Assembly: GCF_021513275.1 (NCBI RefSeq)
Contig: NZ_CP090978.1
Location: forward strand, 4,850,501-4,914,500
DNA length: 64,000 bases
Source: Paenibacillus hexagrammi
GTDB taxonomy: Bacteria > Bacillota > Bacilli > Paenibacillales > NBRC-103111
Reading direction: 5' to 3'
The notes beneath the pieces were generated by a model. The model was given only the letters and a program-made list of their open reading frames with translations. It ran no database searches and was not told where the DNA came from. Each line of letters starts with the position of its first letter. The stretch's first letter is position 1. Positions 27,375 through 37,252 of this stretch are shown one piece after another. Both the position numbers and the translations under genes were made by a program.

Positions 27375-28487
27375 CTATCGGATCGTTCCCGTTCCTCTCA
27401 GCCTTACTTTCGCTTTCACCTCAAACTCCGCCTTCGGGTATGCCTGCAACCACTCCTCCCAATGATTATCTTTGCCGGGATGCATGGCGCGGTATCTTCT
27501 TCCGAAGCCCATGGGGTCCACTTTATTTTTTTGAAACTTTTTAACAAGCGCCAGCACCCGATCCTCAATTTCTTTTTCCGCCATCTGCTGGTAAGCATCT
27601 ATCCTCTCCACCTGCAGCGGTATTGTTGATTCTTCAACCAATCCCGTAACTTTTACATTTACTTTAATTAAAGGTATCTCAGATTTGCCGTCCAATACAC
27701 GAAAGCTCCCGTTCACATCATCGGCGGAAAGCATATAGCTTTCATCATTCTCCATGCCGACCCTAATATCCACCTTGCCGATCCCTCATAGAATACGTTA
27801 AATATTTTGGTTTCCTCTGAGCTGAGATCTATGACCTGCTGTTGTTTATTAAATATTGAGAGCTTATTGATGGTTAGCTGGCCGTTGGGCCGAGGTTCTA
27901 CGATAGGAATAATAGGGTCAATACCACGTTCAGTCATTCTTCTTCTAAAATCAAAGGAATAGACGGATGTTACATAGGCTGTCTCCGTTCCCGATTGGCC
28001 AAAAAACATGAAAAGCAGATTAGAAGGCAATCGTTCCGATTTGGGATGCACCTCCATCACCGATACAGCATTAGGTCTGCCTACCGCAACCCAGGCCTCT
28101 TTTTTGAATATCCCTTCTACGTACAAACCAGTCCATCATGTCTGTGATATCGCTATGAATCATGGCCTCTCCCAAAATGATGGTCTTGCAATGTCCAAAT
28201 TCCAGTTCCTTATCTACCTTGGACTTGATAATTCTTACCGCTTCCGTGATGGAGTTAGCCTCTTCCTTAACAATTAATGCCTGATTAGAACCAAATCGTT
28301 CCTGCGGAGAGGGAATGGCCAGCTTCACATATACGGCATATTTTTTTGATGAATCTTCAGGCTTGTCCACGCCTATGGTAACTACAAAAAAACGCTTGTC
28401 GATGTCCTTAAACCCGCAGCCGGATGCTGTAAGGAGTAAGATGAGCATGAAAAGAAACAGCATGCTTCTAGGAGCCGGACGACGCAC
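27375..28487 (-). pseudogene. gerC: Ger(x)C-family germinant receptor lipoprotein, two frameshifts
   Basis: Three overlapping frames together encode one GerC protein: a lipoprotein signal ending TASGC, then the N-terminal, middle and C-terminal parts. The first break is in a run of six T at 28100-28105 (one base too many; DIQK should continue as EAWVAVGRP). The second is at 27783-27785 (one base too few; FYEG should continue as IGKVDIRVGM). The family is the membrane-anchored subunit of nutrient germination receptors in the spore inner membrane. The start is a GTG with AGGAGG upstream. As written, only a stub of about 135 residues would be made. Confidence 0.88.
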
Positions 28488-28629
28488 GTGATTTCCTCCT
28501 AGCCAGGTAGAGTAAAAGCAGAAGCAGAATTATTTCCACACCTAGTCTGACATTTAACCAGCTTTTACTGAATTGATACAGCTTCTCATCATTCCACAAC
28601 ATTTTGCTAAATAGGAATACGCCCGTCAC
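28468..28629 (-). CDS. small two-helix membrane protein, possible germination receptor D subunit
   Basis: A 53-codon frame between gerB and gerC, overlapping the gerC start by 20 bases. It encodes one hydrophobic segment (extending upstream of the GTG at 28629), a polar loop, and a second very hydrophobic segment (EIILLLLLLYLA) ending in Arg/Lys. Small two-helix D subunits are encoded in many Bacillus ger operons, which fits size and position. The start codon is uncertain: the frame is open upstream, and one base removed from the G-run near 28650 would give a TTG start. Confidence 0.4.
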   Translation of the reverse strand: MTGVFLFSKMLWNDEKLYQFSKSWLNVRLGVEIILLLLLLYLARRKSRASSGS

Positions 28630-28640
28630 AAACCCAAGTG

Positions 28641-29569
28641 CTATGCCCCTGCAATGATACGGTTTCGCAGCTTGCTCGGATTCGGCCGGTAAAAAGCGCC
28701 TTTAAACATTTCAATCCCTACATGCCAATGAATAAACATACTGGTATACGCCAAAATGGCATAAAGCAGCAAGAACACATATAGCACCCGCTCTACGAAA
28801 GCTAGCTCCATACGCATACTGTCCGCCGTTGCCACCCAAGGGAATGGAAAATCTGTAGACCCGTCCGCTCCCAAAAAGCCGATCGGGATAAAGAACGAAG
28901 TACATAAATTCCCCACCCCCAGCAAAGCCACAACCCATAGCAATTTAGGCTTCTTGGTGATGTATTTATTGAAAATCAGCATATTGATGTAACCCGTGTA
29001 GGTATACGTAGCCGCGCTTATCGTTGTCCAACCAACAGGTTCGGTGACATGTGAAGCAACAATGAGAATCGAATCATAGCTTAAGTATTTATTAAAAAAG
29101 GATTTTCCCAACAGAAACAGGATAAAAGGAACGCTAAATACTAGCAAAATCTCCACGGTGTACAGTACCTTGTCGGACTTCATGGTCGAGATGGCAAGCA
29201 CCACCACAAAAAACACGCCAAGAACTTGAAAATTGTTCGTTTCGGGATTGATAAAGCTTCTAGTGATGTCGGCAAACGCCAAGAGTGTAATCAAACCGGC
29301 CAAATACCACATGATTCCGGACAATAGCAAAACTCCTTTACCCAAAAAGTCCGGCAACGAAGAGTTTCTTAATATTTCGGGGAAGGTCTGTCCCGGAAAC
29401 TTCGCCAGCGCATAGCTGTTTGCGTATAAAAATACCCCACCGAGTATCCCCCTAAACCGATGGACATAATCGCTCCGCTATATTTATGCTCCAGCATGAT
29501 TCTGGGGACGAAGATCAATACACTCACCAGCATATTGACTAGAATCAAATAATAATAATATCGAAGCAA
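28641..29569 (-). pseudogene. gerB: GerB-family germinant receptor permease, frameshifted
   Basis: Two frames together encode a 10-helix amino-acid permease-like GerB protein. The N-terminal 50 or so residues read to SIGLGG, then a missing base in the run of five C at 29448-29452 shifts the frame; adding one restores ILGGVFLYANSYALAKFPG. This subunit forms the membrane part of the germination receptor and contributes to germinant recognition. It lies 13 bases after gerA. As written, it would yield a 66-residue peptide. Confidence 0.88.
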
Positions 29570-29582
29570 TGGCAGCAGCCCC

Positions 29583-30957
29583 CTAGGAATCCGATTTCTT
29601 TGCCGCCATACGTGAGCTTTCGAAGTACAGCTTCAAGTAAGGCTGTCCATAGCTTTCCATACTTGCCAAATAAGCCACTAAACCGATAAAAGCCGCAATT
29701 AAGCCCATTAATCCGAACATGGTTGTGAAAAGAAGCAGTACATATTTTGCAACACGCATGCCGAAGGACATCATGTTAATGGGAATGACAAAATTGGAAA
29801 TTGCCACGGCTGCAATCAAAATAATCATGATATTACTAACCAGGCCTGCTTGCGTAGCCGCTTGTCCAAGGATCAAACCGCCAACTGTTGTCGCCGTGCT
29901 CCCGATACTTTTGGGAAGTCTAATACTCGCTTCAATCAACATTTCCGTCATGATCAACATAAAGAATACTTCCACGTAAGAAGGATACGGAACGCTGGCC
30001 CGGCTGCCCGCGATCGACAAGGAAAGCTGGACCCGGAGCACCTCCGGATTATAACTGACTAAACCTACGTACCAGGATGCAAGCGTTGTGCTTACAAAAA
30101 GTCCAAGCATGCGTAAAATCACAACAAACCGGCTAATCCAGTAATTTTGGTAAAAGTCCTCCATACTCGCCATAAAATCAAAAAATACGGAGGGAACAAT
30201 TAGTGCAAAGGGGCTCCTGCAGAAGTAGAACTACTTTGCCATGGTTTAGATTAAACGCAACCCGGTCGGGCCTCTCCGTAGAGAGCATCGTAGGGAATAT
30301 CGTTCTTTTCTTCGATGTCATCAGCATACTAAGTTGATTGACGGCTTGTACGATGTCCGCATCGATCCGATCTAACGACTTCTTGACCTCTTCCACCACC
30401 TTGGGGTCGGTACACTCTTCATCATAAATAAGGGCAAGCGGCGTCCTCGAAACGGTTCCGACCTCTCTGTGCTCAATCATTAGCGTTGTTCGCGGATATC
30501 GGCAGCGAATCAAATTCAAATTGACCGCAATATCCTCACTAAGACCGTCTTTGGGGCCTTGAACGACATTTTCAACTGCAGCGTCGCGGACTTTATTATT
30601 TTTGACCAGCTTCAAATCCACAAGATACACCTTGTCTCCAAGGTACAAGGCTGCATGGCCGCGAAGCATTTTTTCAAGTGTACTCACGCAAGTTCTATGT
30701 AAGGTGACATTAGGAAGCGATTCTACATATTCAATAAAGCTTTCAAATGAATCCGATTGATAAAAAGGAACAAGCAGCGTATCAGAAATGCGCTGCTCTT
30801 CCGTTAAACTGGAAATATACACCATGTCAAATTCCTGTTTATTTTTGGAAAAGCAGTTGTGTACGATATCCGGAGATTCACCCAGGCTGTTCACGATCCA
30901 TTCAAATGTTTCCCGGCTAGCTGTTTGTTCTTGCTGCTCATTAATTTGTGTGACCAT
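29583..30957 (-). pseudogene. gerA: GerA-family spore germination protein, frameshifted
   Basis: The N-terminal soluble half (259 codons) and the C-terminal membrane half (five helices) are in different frames. The break is between 30208 and 30216. The coding strand there reads CTGCAGGAGCCCCTTTGCA, where the family has a DG(S/T)PFAL-like motif, so either two bases are missing or one is extra. The family forms the large ion-channel-like subunit of nutrient germination receptors. AGGTG precedes the ATG. The operon order gerA-gerB-gerC is standard. Confidence 0.88.
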
Positions 30958-31039
30958 GACGCTTCACCTGCTCATCGCCTATACTTTCCATACTTGGTGT
31001 AAGTAGGATGTACCAATAAGCATGCGGATATGCATACGC

Positions 31040-31082
31040 AAAAAGACAGGATGAATGCCCGATGTGACATTTCATCCTGCCC
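31040..31082 (-). terminator. terminator after the small Arg-rich peptide gene
   Basis: On the minus strand CAGGATGAAATG and CATTCATCCTG pair and are followed by TCTTTTTG. It separates the DUF5050 transcript from the ger operon. Confidence 0.8.
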
Positions 31083-31107
31083 GTTATTCAAGCTTTAGCT
31101 TGTTAGC

Positions 31108-31227
31108 TTACTGAATGATTATTCTTCGACGTCCTGACCTCCGCCGTCCAGTTGGAACCATACCGGCCCCTATTAGAGCCATTGCCATGATGCCGGCAAG
31201 CAGCAGTTTTATTTTTGTACGCTTCAC
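31108..31227 (-). CDS. 39-residue peptide with one membrane helix and Arg-rich tail
   Basis: GTG at 31227 with AGGTG upstream, stop at 31108. The product has a short Lys/Arg start, a hydrophobic segment (LLLAGIMAMALIGAGM) and a tail TGRRRSGRRRIIIQ. It follows the DUF5050 gene by 47 bases and precedes a terminator, so it sits in a transcribed unit. It could be an exported or membrane-held cationic peptide. I do not recognise a family. Confidence 0.4.
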   Translation of the reverse strand: MKRTKIKLLLAGIMAMALIGAGMVPTGRRRSGRRRIIIQ

Positions 31228-31274
31228 AGTGCTTCACCTACTCGATCAGAATTCATTGCTTTGGCAGACTTTCG

Positions 31275-32858
31275 CTAAGGCTTCAGCCACTTCACGGAGT
31301 GATCGGAGGACGACTCGTAGACGATCGAATCCCCATCCGTAAAAAATTGTGCAACTCCGTCCGTAATAGAAAGACGGAGATCTCCCGCGGCGTCAAGGAC
31401 CTTCATTCCGTATTGGCCGCCTTCCGCAATTTGGCAGACCAGCTTACCATTCACTTCTGCAGTTCGAATCACTTGATCCAGCAGGACTGGGGCATCTTCT
31501 TGGGATAGATCCGCCTGGTACAACTGACGAGGCTCAAAGACATAGCCCGACATATAGTAGATGTGACCGTCTATCACATCATACCAATCGGATACTGGAT
31601 GATCGGACAGCTGCTGCTCGCCGGTCCCGTCCAGGTTGGCCGTGTATAAGAGATGATCGCTATCTTTTACATACATCAATTGATCTTTTATGATAGTAAA
31701 AGTTTTAACGCCAAAGGAAGTCAGTTCTGTCGTCTTATTGGTCTGCAGGTTGATTCGATAAATGTGATTCAGAGAACTCGGATCGTTGGGGTCAGCCGAG
31801 CCCATCACGTAGGCATCGGTGCCGATAACGGTAGTAGAACGGTCTGGAGTATAGCCGTCCCCTATGTGCCAGCCGTAAATCAGCTTCGGGTCACCCATAG
31901 AAGTACCATTCCAACGATCTTGCCCCGCAGCAGCCAAACGGAGATTATCTCCTGACGGCGGAACGCTTTGATTGACCACGAGAGTGCCTTTCGGAGCACT
32001 TGCAAAATCCAGATAACCTTGGTGCTCCACCGTACCCTTGCCGTCATCCGAGATTTTCCCATACACATCATGCCCCATGATGGCTCCGCCTTCGTGATAC
32101 GAAAACCAAAGCTCGTTATCCTTGATCAAAAATGAGACACGCTTATTCGAGCTGTAAGAATCGCTGTATGCGTATGAATAAACCAGCTCCTTCTTTGTCG
32201 GATCACTAGCCGGCGATCGATAGATGTTATTCATGCCGTCTTCTGTTTCAGCGAAATAGTAGTAATCCTTATACCTTGCAACACCCATATCCCCAACAGA
32301 AGCCGGCAGCGGCACCGAAGTAATCTGCGGATTATCCGACTGAATGGAAAGTCCTTCCGATTCGCTCCACTGATACTCCCATCCGAATTCATCATGAGCG
32401 AATCTCCAGGTTAGAGGGAAGTACGCCACATTGTTGTAGCTCAGTAATGGATATTCTTCCTTCGCATTATCAACGGACTTGCCGTTGATCGTGATCTGTG
32501 AGGAATGAATCTGCGCCTTGAAGCGATTCTTGTTCTTTTTGTCTGACTGGTACGACACATAAGAAGAGGCAACGTTGCCTTTCGCGATCGAGAGACCGCT
32601 AGTCGAATCCCACTTCGTCTCCAGGCCCAGCAGCCTGCAATCATACCATGTCATGGGCACGTAAGTAATATCTTTGTACACGAGCAGCGGATATTCCCGG
32701 TTCTGATTCTCCACCTCATTGCCGTTTAGCTTCACGCTAAAGTCAGGCAGGGTGACACTTACTTCCGATTCTGCCGCATAGCTTGGCGCAGCCGTCGTCA
32801 AGCAGCCGCCTATACAAACAGAAACCACCATAAACGCAGTAAACCATTTCTTGCTCAC
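31275..32858 (-). CDS. exported DUF5050-type protein with stalk domains
   Basis: 527 residues. A signal peptide ends at SYA. Two copies of a copper-amine-oxidase N-terminal-like (stalk) module follow (about 35-100 and 105-170, each with a YPLL...Y+PLTW pattern). From about 180 on there is a beta-propeller-like DUF5050 region of repeats such as HIYRINLQTNKTTELT. It is probably wall-associated; the function is unknown. The start is a GTG at 32858 after AAGGGATGAG. Nothing in the neighbouring genes shows a role. Confidence 0.8.
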   Translation of the reverse strand: MSKKWFTAFMVVSVCIGGCLTTAAPSYAAESEVSVTLPDFSVKLNGNEVENQNREYPLLVYKDITYVPMTWYDCRLLGLETKWDSTSGLSIAKGNVASSYVSYQSDKKNKNRFKAQIHSSQITINGKSVDNAKEEYPLLSYNNVAYFPLTWRFAHDEFGWEYQWSESEGLSIQSDNPQITSVPLPASVGDMGVARYKDYYYFAETEDGMNNIYRSPASDPTKKELVYSYAYSDSYSSNKRVSFLIKDNELWFSYHEGGAIMGHDVYGKISDDGKGTVEHQGYLDFASAPKGTLVVNQSVPPSGDNLRLAAAGQDRWNGTSMGDPKLIYGWHIGDGYTPDRSTTVIGTDAYVMGSADPNDPSSLNHIYRINLQTNKTTELTSFGVKTFTIIKDQLMYVKDSDHLLYTANLDGTGEQQLSDHPVSDWYDVIDGHIYYMSGYVFEPRQLYQADLSQEDAPVLLDQVIRTAEVNGKLVCQIAEGGQYGMKVLDAAGDLRLSITDGVAQFFTDGDSIVYESSSDHSVKWLKP

Positions 32859-32935
32859 ACAGCTCTCATCCCTTCTACATGAAATCGATCAACGAATATG
32901 TAGACGTCCAATTTCTGGCAAATGTTTCTATTACA

Positions 32936-32977
32936 AAGAAATGGCAGCCGTTTTTTTAATTCGGCTGCCATTTTTTT
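32936..32977. terminator. strong bidirectional-looking terminator
   Basis: AAATGGCAGCCG and CGGCTGCCATTT form a perfect 12-bp stem with T-runs on both strands, between lacI (stop at 33016) and the DUF5050 gene. Confidence 0.9.
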
Positions 32978-33015
32978 GTTGATATATCTGGGTCTTCGAA
33001 AAGTACTGAGCTTGT

Positions 33016-34056
33016 CTACAGCTTCTGAACCGAAGCGCGTTCCACCAAAAACGTAGATAGCAAGACCAGCTCCGGCCATCCTTCGGGATCCCCGATTCTT
33101 CGCAGTATGAGCTCAACGGCTGTTTTGCCCATTTCCGTCTTGGGTACCTTGACCGTTGTCAACTTCGGCTGGGTCAATTCACTTAGTGCGAGATCATCAA
33201 AGCCGATGATCGATACTTCGGATGGACAGCCAACTCCCATCTGGGCAAGAATGGATTGCGTCTCAATAGCAATCATATCGTTGGCGCAGAAGAGTCCCGT
33301 TACCGGAGGGTTGTTACGGACATGACCGACCAAGGTTTGGGAGAATTCAGCGGAGGTGTAATTACCTCGTCCGCTAACCCCGGTTCCCTCAATTCTCACT
33401 GTCGTCACAGGATACGGAGCCTTTTCATTCCAAGTACGAACGGCTTGCTCAAAGCCTCGAAGCCTCTCCGCAAAGCTCCAGGCCGATTCCACGTCGCCAA
33501 CAAAAGCTAAGTTCTTATGACCGGCTTGAATCAGGTGATTCGTAGCCTGATAAGCGCCAATAAAGTTATTGGCCAGCACATGGTCGATGGTGGGGTCTTG
33601 AATATTCGTATCCACCAGCACGAAAGGGAAGCTTCTTGCTTTCAAATCATCAATGTAATCCTGCGGGATATGTCCCAGCACGATCACACCGTCCGCTTTA
33701 TTCTCATGAATGCTGGCTGGCATCCCTTCCTTCGGCGGTATGGACGTATCGATGCCCGAAAGCAGCATGCTGAATCCGTGTTTGGACAATTCGGCATCGA
33801 TTCCTCCGAGTACCTTGCCCCAATATTCAATATCATTCATGTAGCCGCGCGGCATAAGGACAGCCAGATTGCCCGTACGAGATGCGGGAAATGCTTTCTT
33901 GGAAGACTTAATGCGGTAGCCCAGCTCCTCCGCCGTCTTCCAGATCTGTTCTTTGGTGACATCATTGACCGCAGGATCGTTAGAGAGAGCTTTGGATACT
34001 AGAGCTTTGGAAACATTCAAATGTTCAGCTATCGTTTGCAGTGTTATCTTTTTCAT
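33016..34056 (-). CDS. LacI-family transcriptional regulator
   Basis: 346 residues. The N-terminal helix-turn-helix is at 4-24 (TLQTIAEHLNVSKALVSKAL), the hinge near 50, and a periplasmic-binding-type sugar sensor domain from 60 to 340. Ala replaces the more usual Thr-Val of the recognition helix (SKALVSKAL). No sugar operon adjoins it, so the target is elsewhere or it acts with the downstream DUF5050 gene. A good sigma-A promoter precedes it. Confidence 0.92.
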   Translation of the reverse strand: MKKITLQTIAEHLNVSKALVSKALSNDPAVNDVTKEQIWKTAEELGYRIKSSKKAFPASRTGNLAVLMPRGYMNDIEYWGKVLGGIDAELSKHGFSMLLSGIDTSIPPKEGMPASIHENKADGVIVLGHIPQDYIDDLKARSFPFVLVDTNIQDPTIDHVLANNFIGAYQATNHLIQAGHKNLAFVGDVESAWSFAERLRGFEQAVRTWNEKAPYPVTTVRIEGTGVSGRGNYTSAEFSQTLVGHVRNNPPVTGLFCANDMIAIETQSILAQMGVGCPSEVSIIGFDDLALSELTQPKLTTVKVPKTEMGKTAVELILRRIGDPEGWPELVLLSTFLVERASVQKL

Positions 34057-34099
34057 CTATCATGACATCCTACTCTTTGTAGTTTCGATTTCTACAAAT

Positions 34100-34128
34100 A
34101 GTATAAAGAAATCTTCAACTTTTTTCAA
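34100..34128 (-). promoter_or_regulatory. sigma-A promoter of the lacI gene at 33 kb
   Basis: On the minus strand TTGAAA (34123-34128), a 17-base spacer, then TATACT (34100-34105). Confidence 0.7.
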
Positions 34129-34148
34129 CATTTATCTTAAACCTTCAT

Positions 34149-34682
34149 TTATACATTTAATTTTAGTTTCTCTCGATACCATCTTCTGAGCTGATTCACT
34201 TGCGCCTGATGATAACGGCTGTGGTCAGCCATGTGCCACAAGCCCCAACGCAGCGTGGCTTTCTTCTCGTTCTCATGTCCAAATGTGACAACTCTCTCCA
34301 GATCCGCATCCGTTACTTGTTTACATGCCTCTCTTAACCTATCAAGCACAACTTCATAGTTCGAGTTCAGTGTGCTCAAGGGTACTCCCTTGACCATGGG
34401 CAGTTTATTATTGGCATCGATCATGGGACCGTATTGTTCGATCAGCGATGCAGGAAGAGGCTGCCTCATTATCCTATAAACCCAGTTCAGATCAACATAA
34501 GTAATATGTTTGATTAACTGAGCTGTACTATTAAACTTGTCATGAAGCCCCCTGTAGTCAACTTCTACTTGTGACATACCATCGGTGATGGATTGCATGC
34601 GTCGGCTATTCTCTCTTACTGCGGAATATAGCATTCCAACAACCGGCGTCATGCCGTCTTCCCCTTGTAAATCAAAGTACAT
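34149..34682 (-). CDS. DinB-family protein
   Basis: 177 residues, four-helix bundle. The metal-binding histidines of the DinB/YfiT superfamily are visible in LIKHITYVD and WHMADHSRYHQAQV. Members are thiol or metal-dependent transferases or damage-response proteins; the precise role cannot be told. AAAGGAGG precedes the ATG. It stands alone, upstream of lacI on the same strand. Confidence 0.85.
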   Translation of the reverse strand: MYFDLQGEDGMTPVVGMLYSAVRENSRRMQSITDGMSQVEVDYRGLHDKFNSTAQLIKHITYVDLNWVYRIMRQPLPASLIEQYGPMIDANNKLPMVKGVPLSTLNSNYEVVLDRLREACKQVTDADLERVVTFGHENEKKATLRWGLWHMADHSRYHQAQVNQLRRWYREKLKLNV

Positions 34683-35012
34683 TTCGGTTCATCCTCCTTT
34701 GTATGTATAGCTCCACTCTACTACTAACTATAATTACTGCTTCAATAATTTCCCAGAAAAACTTATAAAACCGCCGCAAGTTAAGATCTCCCCTTACTTA
34801 CGACAAGTTTGACTTCATACATACATCCATTTCATGTAAACTGAAGCTACGAATTCTGCTATTATTCAAATATTGGTTAAGCGGCTATGCTCGGGAGCCG
34901 ATTCTTCCGCCCGGGCGGCAGCCGGAGTAATAGACAGCCAAGTTTCTCCATACCGGCTTGTATGATAAACTACTTACATAGAATCAGTGTAAACCAGAAA
35001 GGCGGACAAACC
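34683..35012. other. intergenic stretch, no gene seen
   Basis: 330 bases between divergent genes. A frame continues upstream from the gene at 35013 to 34887, but it has no ribosome site and low-quality coding content. A TGTATGAT box near 34958-34966 could be an extended -10. Nothing else was recognised. Confidence 0.4.
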
Positions 35013-35828
35013 ATGGCACTTTCGTTTTTTATTGAGCCCGCTGCATATACTCCCTTCGATCAGGAAAGCGAGCTCCTGGAGCAATGCAAGGAGTGGGGGC
35101 TGCTATCCGACAAAGCCACCAAATCCAAGGCTTTTTTCTATAAAGGCAGCGGTTCCAATCTAACCTGTCAAATCGTAGGATACGTGGATAAAATAACAGC
35201 CGTCATTGAATTTGAAGACAAGCGGCTCCACTGCATTCACCCTTCATACCTGAAAGAAATGCAAGCAGCGAGCTATGGCCAGAAGGCAGCGGCTTCCACC
35301 GAAGAACCTGCCGGGGAGAAGTCGGCAGCAAATTCCACCTCCGCTAAAGCTGCGACTGAGTCTGAATCGTTGCTCCAAGAAGAATCCAGTGTTATCCAGG
35401 CAGAGCAAACTGCACTCGGACAAGAGCAGGATCAAGCGCAGGCTGTTGCTGCAGTCGCAGAGACGATAACAGAGATACAGCCCGAGCGCGCAGAGGCAGC
35501 ACCGCCAAAAGCCAAAAAAGGCAAGGCGCCCAAGCTCGAGCTTCCTGAAGATAAAGTAAAAATGACCGCAACGGTACAAGAGTTTACCACCGTTCCGAAC
35601 AATTTCTCCGATAATGACGATGAAGTGATTATCTATGAGGCAGCAGCCATTCTTGACCCCGCGCTTGAAATCGGAGCGGCCTGGTCCAGCAATAGCGCTA
35701 CGATGAAGAAGCTGGAGCTTAACATCGGGGATACCATAACGTTCGAAGCTAAGGTGGTTGCCAAGAAGCTGACCAAGCACCCGGTTCCTTATAAAATCAA
35801 CAATCCCAGTAAGATTCAAAAGGTATGA
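35013..35828 (+). CDS. hypothetical protein with Ala/Glu/Gln-rich linker
   Basis: 271 residues in three parts: an N-terminal globular region (1-90, SFFIEPAAYTPFDQESELLE with a beta-rich FEDKRLHCIHPSYL end), a low-complexity Ala/Glu/Gln/Ser linker (about 90-180), and a C-terminal beta-rich domain (185-271) that ends GDTITFEAKVVAKKL and might be OB-like. I do not recognise either domain. The ATG at 35013 follows AAAGGCGG. There is no signal peptide. It is monocistronic with a terminator. Confidence 0.7.
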   Translation: MALSFFIEPAAYTPFDQESELLEQCKEWGLLSDKATKSKAFFYKGSGSNLTCQIVGYVDKITAVIEFEDKRLHCIHPSYLKEMQAASYGQKAAASTEEPAGEKSAANSTSAKAATESESLLQEESSVIQAEQTALGQEQDQAQAVAAVAETITEIQPERAEAAPPKAKKGKAPKLELPEDKVKMTATVQEFTTVPNNFSDNDDEVIIYEAAAILDPALEIGAAWSSNSATMKKLELNIGDTITFEAKVVAKKLTKHPVPYKINNPSKIQKV

Positions 35829-35829
35829 C

Positions 35830-35877
35830 AAAAAGGCTGTCTGCGAAAAGTTCATCACTTTCCAGACGGGCCTTTTT
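35830..35877. terminator. terminator next to repeat-element copy A
   Basis: AAAAGGCTGTCTG and CAGACGGGCCTTTT pair across a 19-base loop, with T-runs on both strands. It can end the gene at 35013 and, from the other side, moaA after the repeat element. Confidence 0.8.
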
Positions 35878-35879
35878 TG

Positions 35880-36033
35880 TTGATAAAGAAGCGTTCATGA
35901 TGAGCTTCAGTTGTTTTTCTCCGAGCACTGATATTCGATAGAAATAAAGCCTTCAAAGTACTATCAAAACTGTCAAAGGCACCTGCTCTACACTTCTCCG
36001 AAAATTACTAAGGCCTTCATTTACCTTGATCAA
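35880..36033 (-). repeat. terminal-inverted-repeat element, copy A (154 bp)
   Basis: It begins TTGATAAAG and ends CTTGATCAA. Inside is GAGCTTCAGTTGTTTTTCTC near the left end and CTTCTCCGAAAATTACT near the right. It shares its whole length with copy C (reverse complement) and its ends with copy B. It lies between the moaA stop (36058) and the terminator hairpin at 35830-35877. The strand given is that of moaA. Confidence 0.75.
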
Positions 36034-36057
36034 CACTCTGGCTGCATTCGGCTTCCA

Positions 36058-37086
36058 CTACCCGCCAATGTGCGACATCTCTACCTTAGGCATAGCCTCC
36101 GTCAGCTCAGACCGCAGCTCCGAATATCGGTCCTGCCTTTGTGACCATACTTCGGTGATCAGCTCCTTCAGCTCTTCGTCGCTTGAGCCCGAGCGCAGCG
36201 CGCCCAGCAGATCGGTTTTCGCTGATGTGAACAAGCAGGTATACAAGTGCCCTTCGGCTGAAAGCCTTGCCCGCGTACAGGTTCCGCAGAACGCCTGCGT
36301 CACGGAAGAAATTAGTCCAATCTCGTCGGTTGAACCTTGATAATAATAGCGGGATGCTACTTCCCCGTAATAATTCGACTCGGCCGGTACAAGCGGCATG
36401 ACTTGGTGGATGATTTCTATGATTTGCTTGCTCGGCACGACATGCTGCAGATTCCAGCCATTGCTGTTGCCAACATCCATGAATTCTATAAACCTAAGAA
36501 TATGCCCCTTTTCCTTGAAATAGGCGGCCATCGGAACAATGTCTTGGTCGTTCACACCCTTTTGCACCACCATATTCACCTTCACCTTAAGGCCTTCCGA
36601 TGCCGCGGCATCAATCCCTTCCAGTATACCCTTCACGGGAAATTCCCTCCCGTTCATGGCGCCAAACCGCTCTTCATTGAGGCTATCCAGACTAACAGTG
36701 ATGCGTTTCAAGCCTGCTTCCTTCAGTTCTTTGGCCCTTTGCTTCAGCAGCGAACCATTCGTCGTAACAGCTATATCCTTCACGCCTTCTATATGGCGGA
36801 TTAACGAAATAATCTCACCGATATCTTTTCGCAGCAGAGGCTCTCCTCCGGTTATTCGAATCTTCTCTACGCCCAGCGATACAAAGATTCGTGTCAAACG
36901 CTCCATCTCAGGAAGCGTCAGCATACGATCCTTCGGCAAAAATAAATAATCCGGTCCAAACACCTCTTCCGGCATACAATACCGGCAGCGAAAATTGCAC
37001 CGATCCGTGATCGATATTCGCAGGTCGCGCAGCGGTCTGTGGAGAGCATCCTCTATTTTTGACATATGCCGATTGAAAGTCTCCAT
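36058..37086 (-). CDS. moaA: GTP 3',8-cyclase
   Basis: 342 residues, the radical SAM enzyme that starts molybdenum-cofactor synthesis from GTP. The N-terminal cluster motif is in [12 protein letters not shown], the second 4Fe-4S cluster in [19 protein letters not shown], and the C-terminal GG dipeptide the family needs is present (SHIGG). I use the ATG at 37086 with AAGGGG upstream; a GTG three codons earlier is possible. No other molybdopterin genes are in the window. Confidence 0.96.
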   Translation of the reverse strand: METFNRHMSKIEDALHRPLRDLRISITDRCNFRCRYCMPEEVFGPDYLFLPKDRMLTLPEMERLTRIFVSLGVEKIRITGGEPLLRKDIGEIISLIRHIEGVKDIAVTTNGSLLKQRAKELKEAGLKRITVSLDSLNEERFGAMNGREFPVKGILEGIDAAASEGLKVKVNMVVQKGVNDQDIVPMAAYFKEKGHILRFIEFMDVGNSNGWNLQHVVPSKQIIEIIHQVMPLVPAESNYYGEVASRYYYQGSTDEIGLISSVTQAFCGTCTRARLSAEGHLYTCLFTSAKTDLLGALRSGSSDEELKELITEVWSQRQDRYSELRSELTEAMPKVEMSHIGG

Positions 37087-37252
37087 GTTCCCCACCCCTT
37101 TACGTACAAACGTACACTGCTAGTATATCGCATTTGTTCCGTGCCTGTATAATCATCTCCGTTGATACTCTCTCAACAAATAAAAAGGCCGCCCTCCATC
37201 AAAATGACAGTGGTTCAGCCTTTGCTGCGTATCAGTGCGAACAGTACACTTG

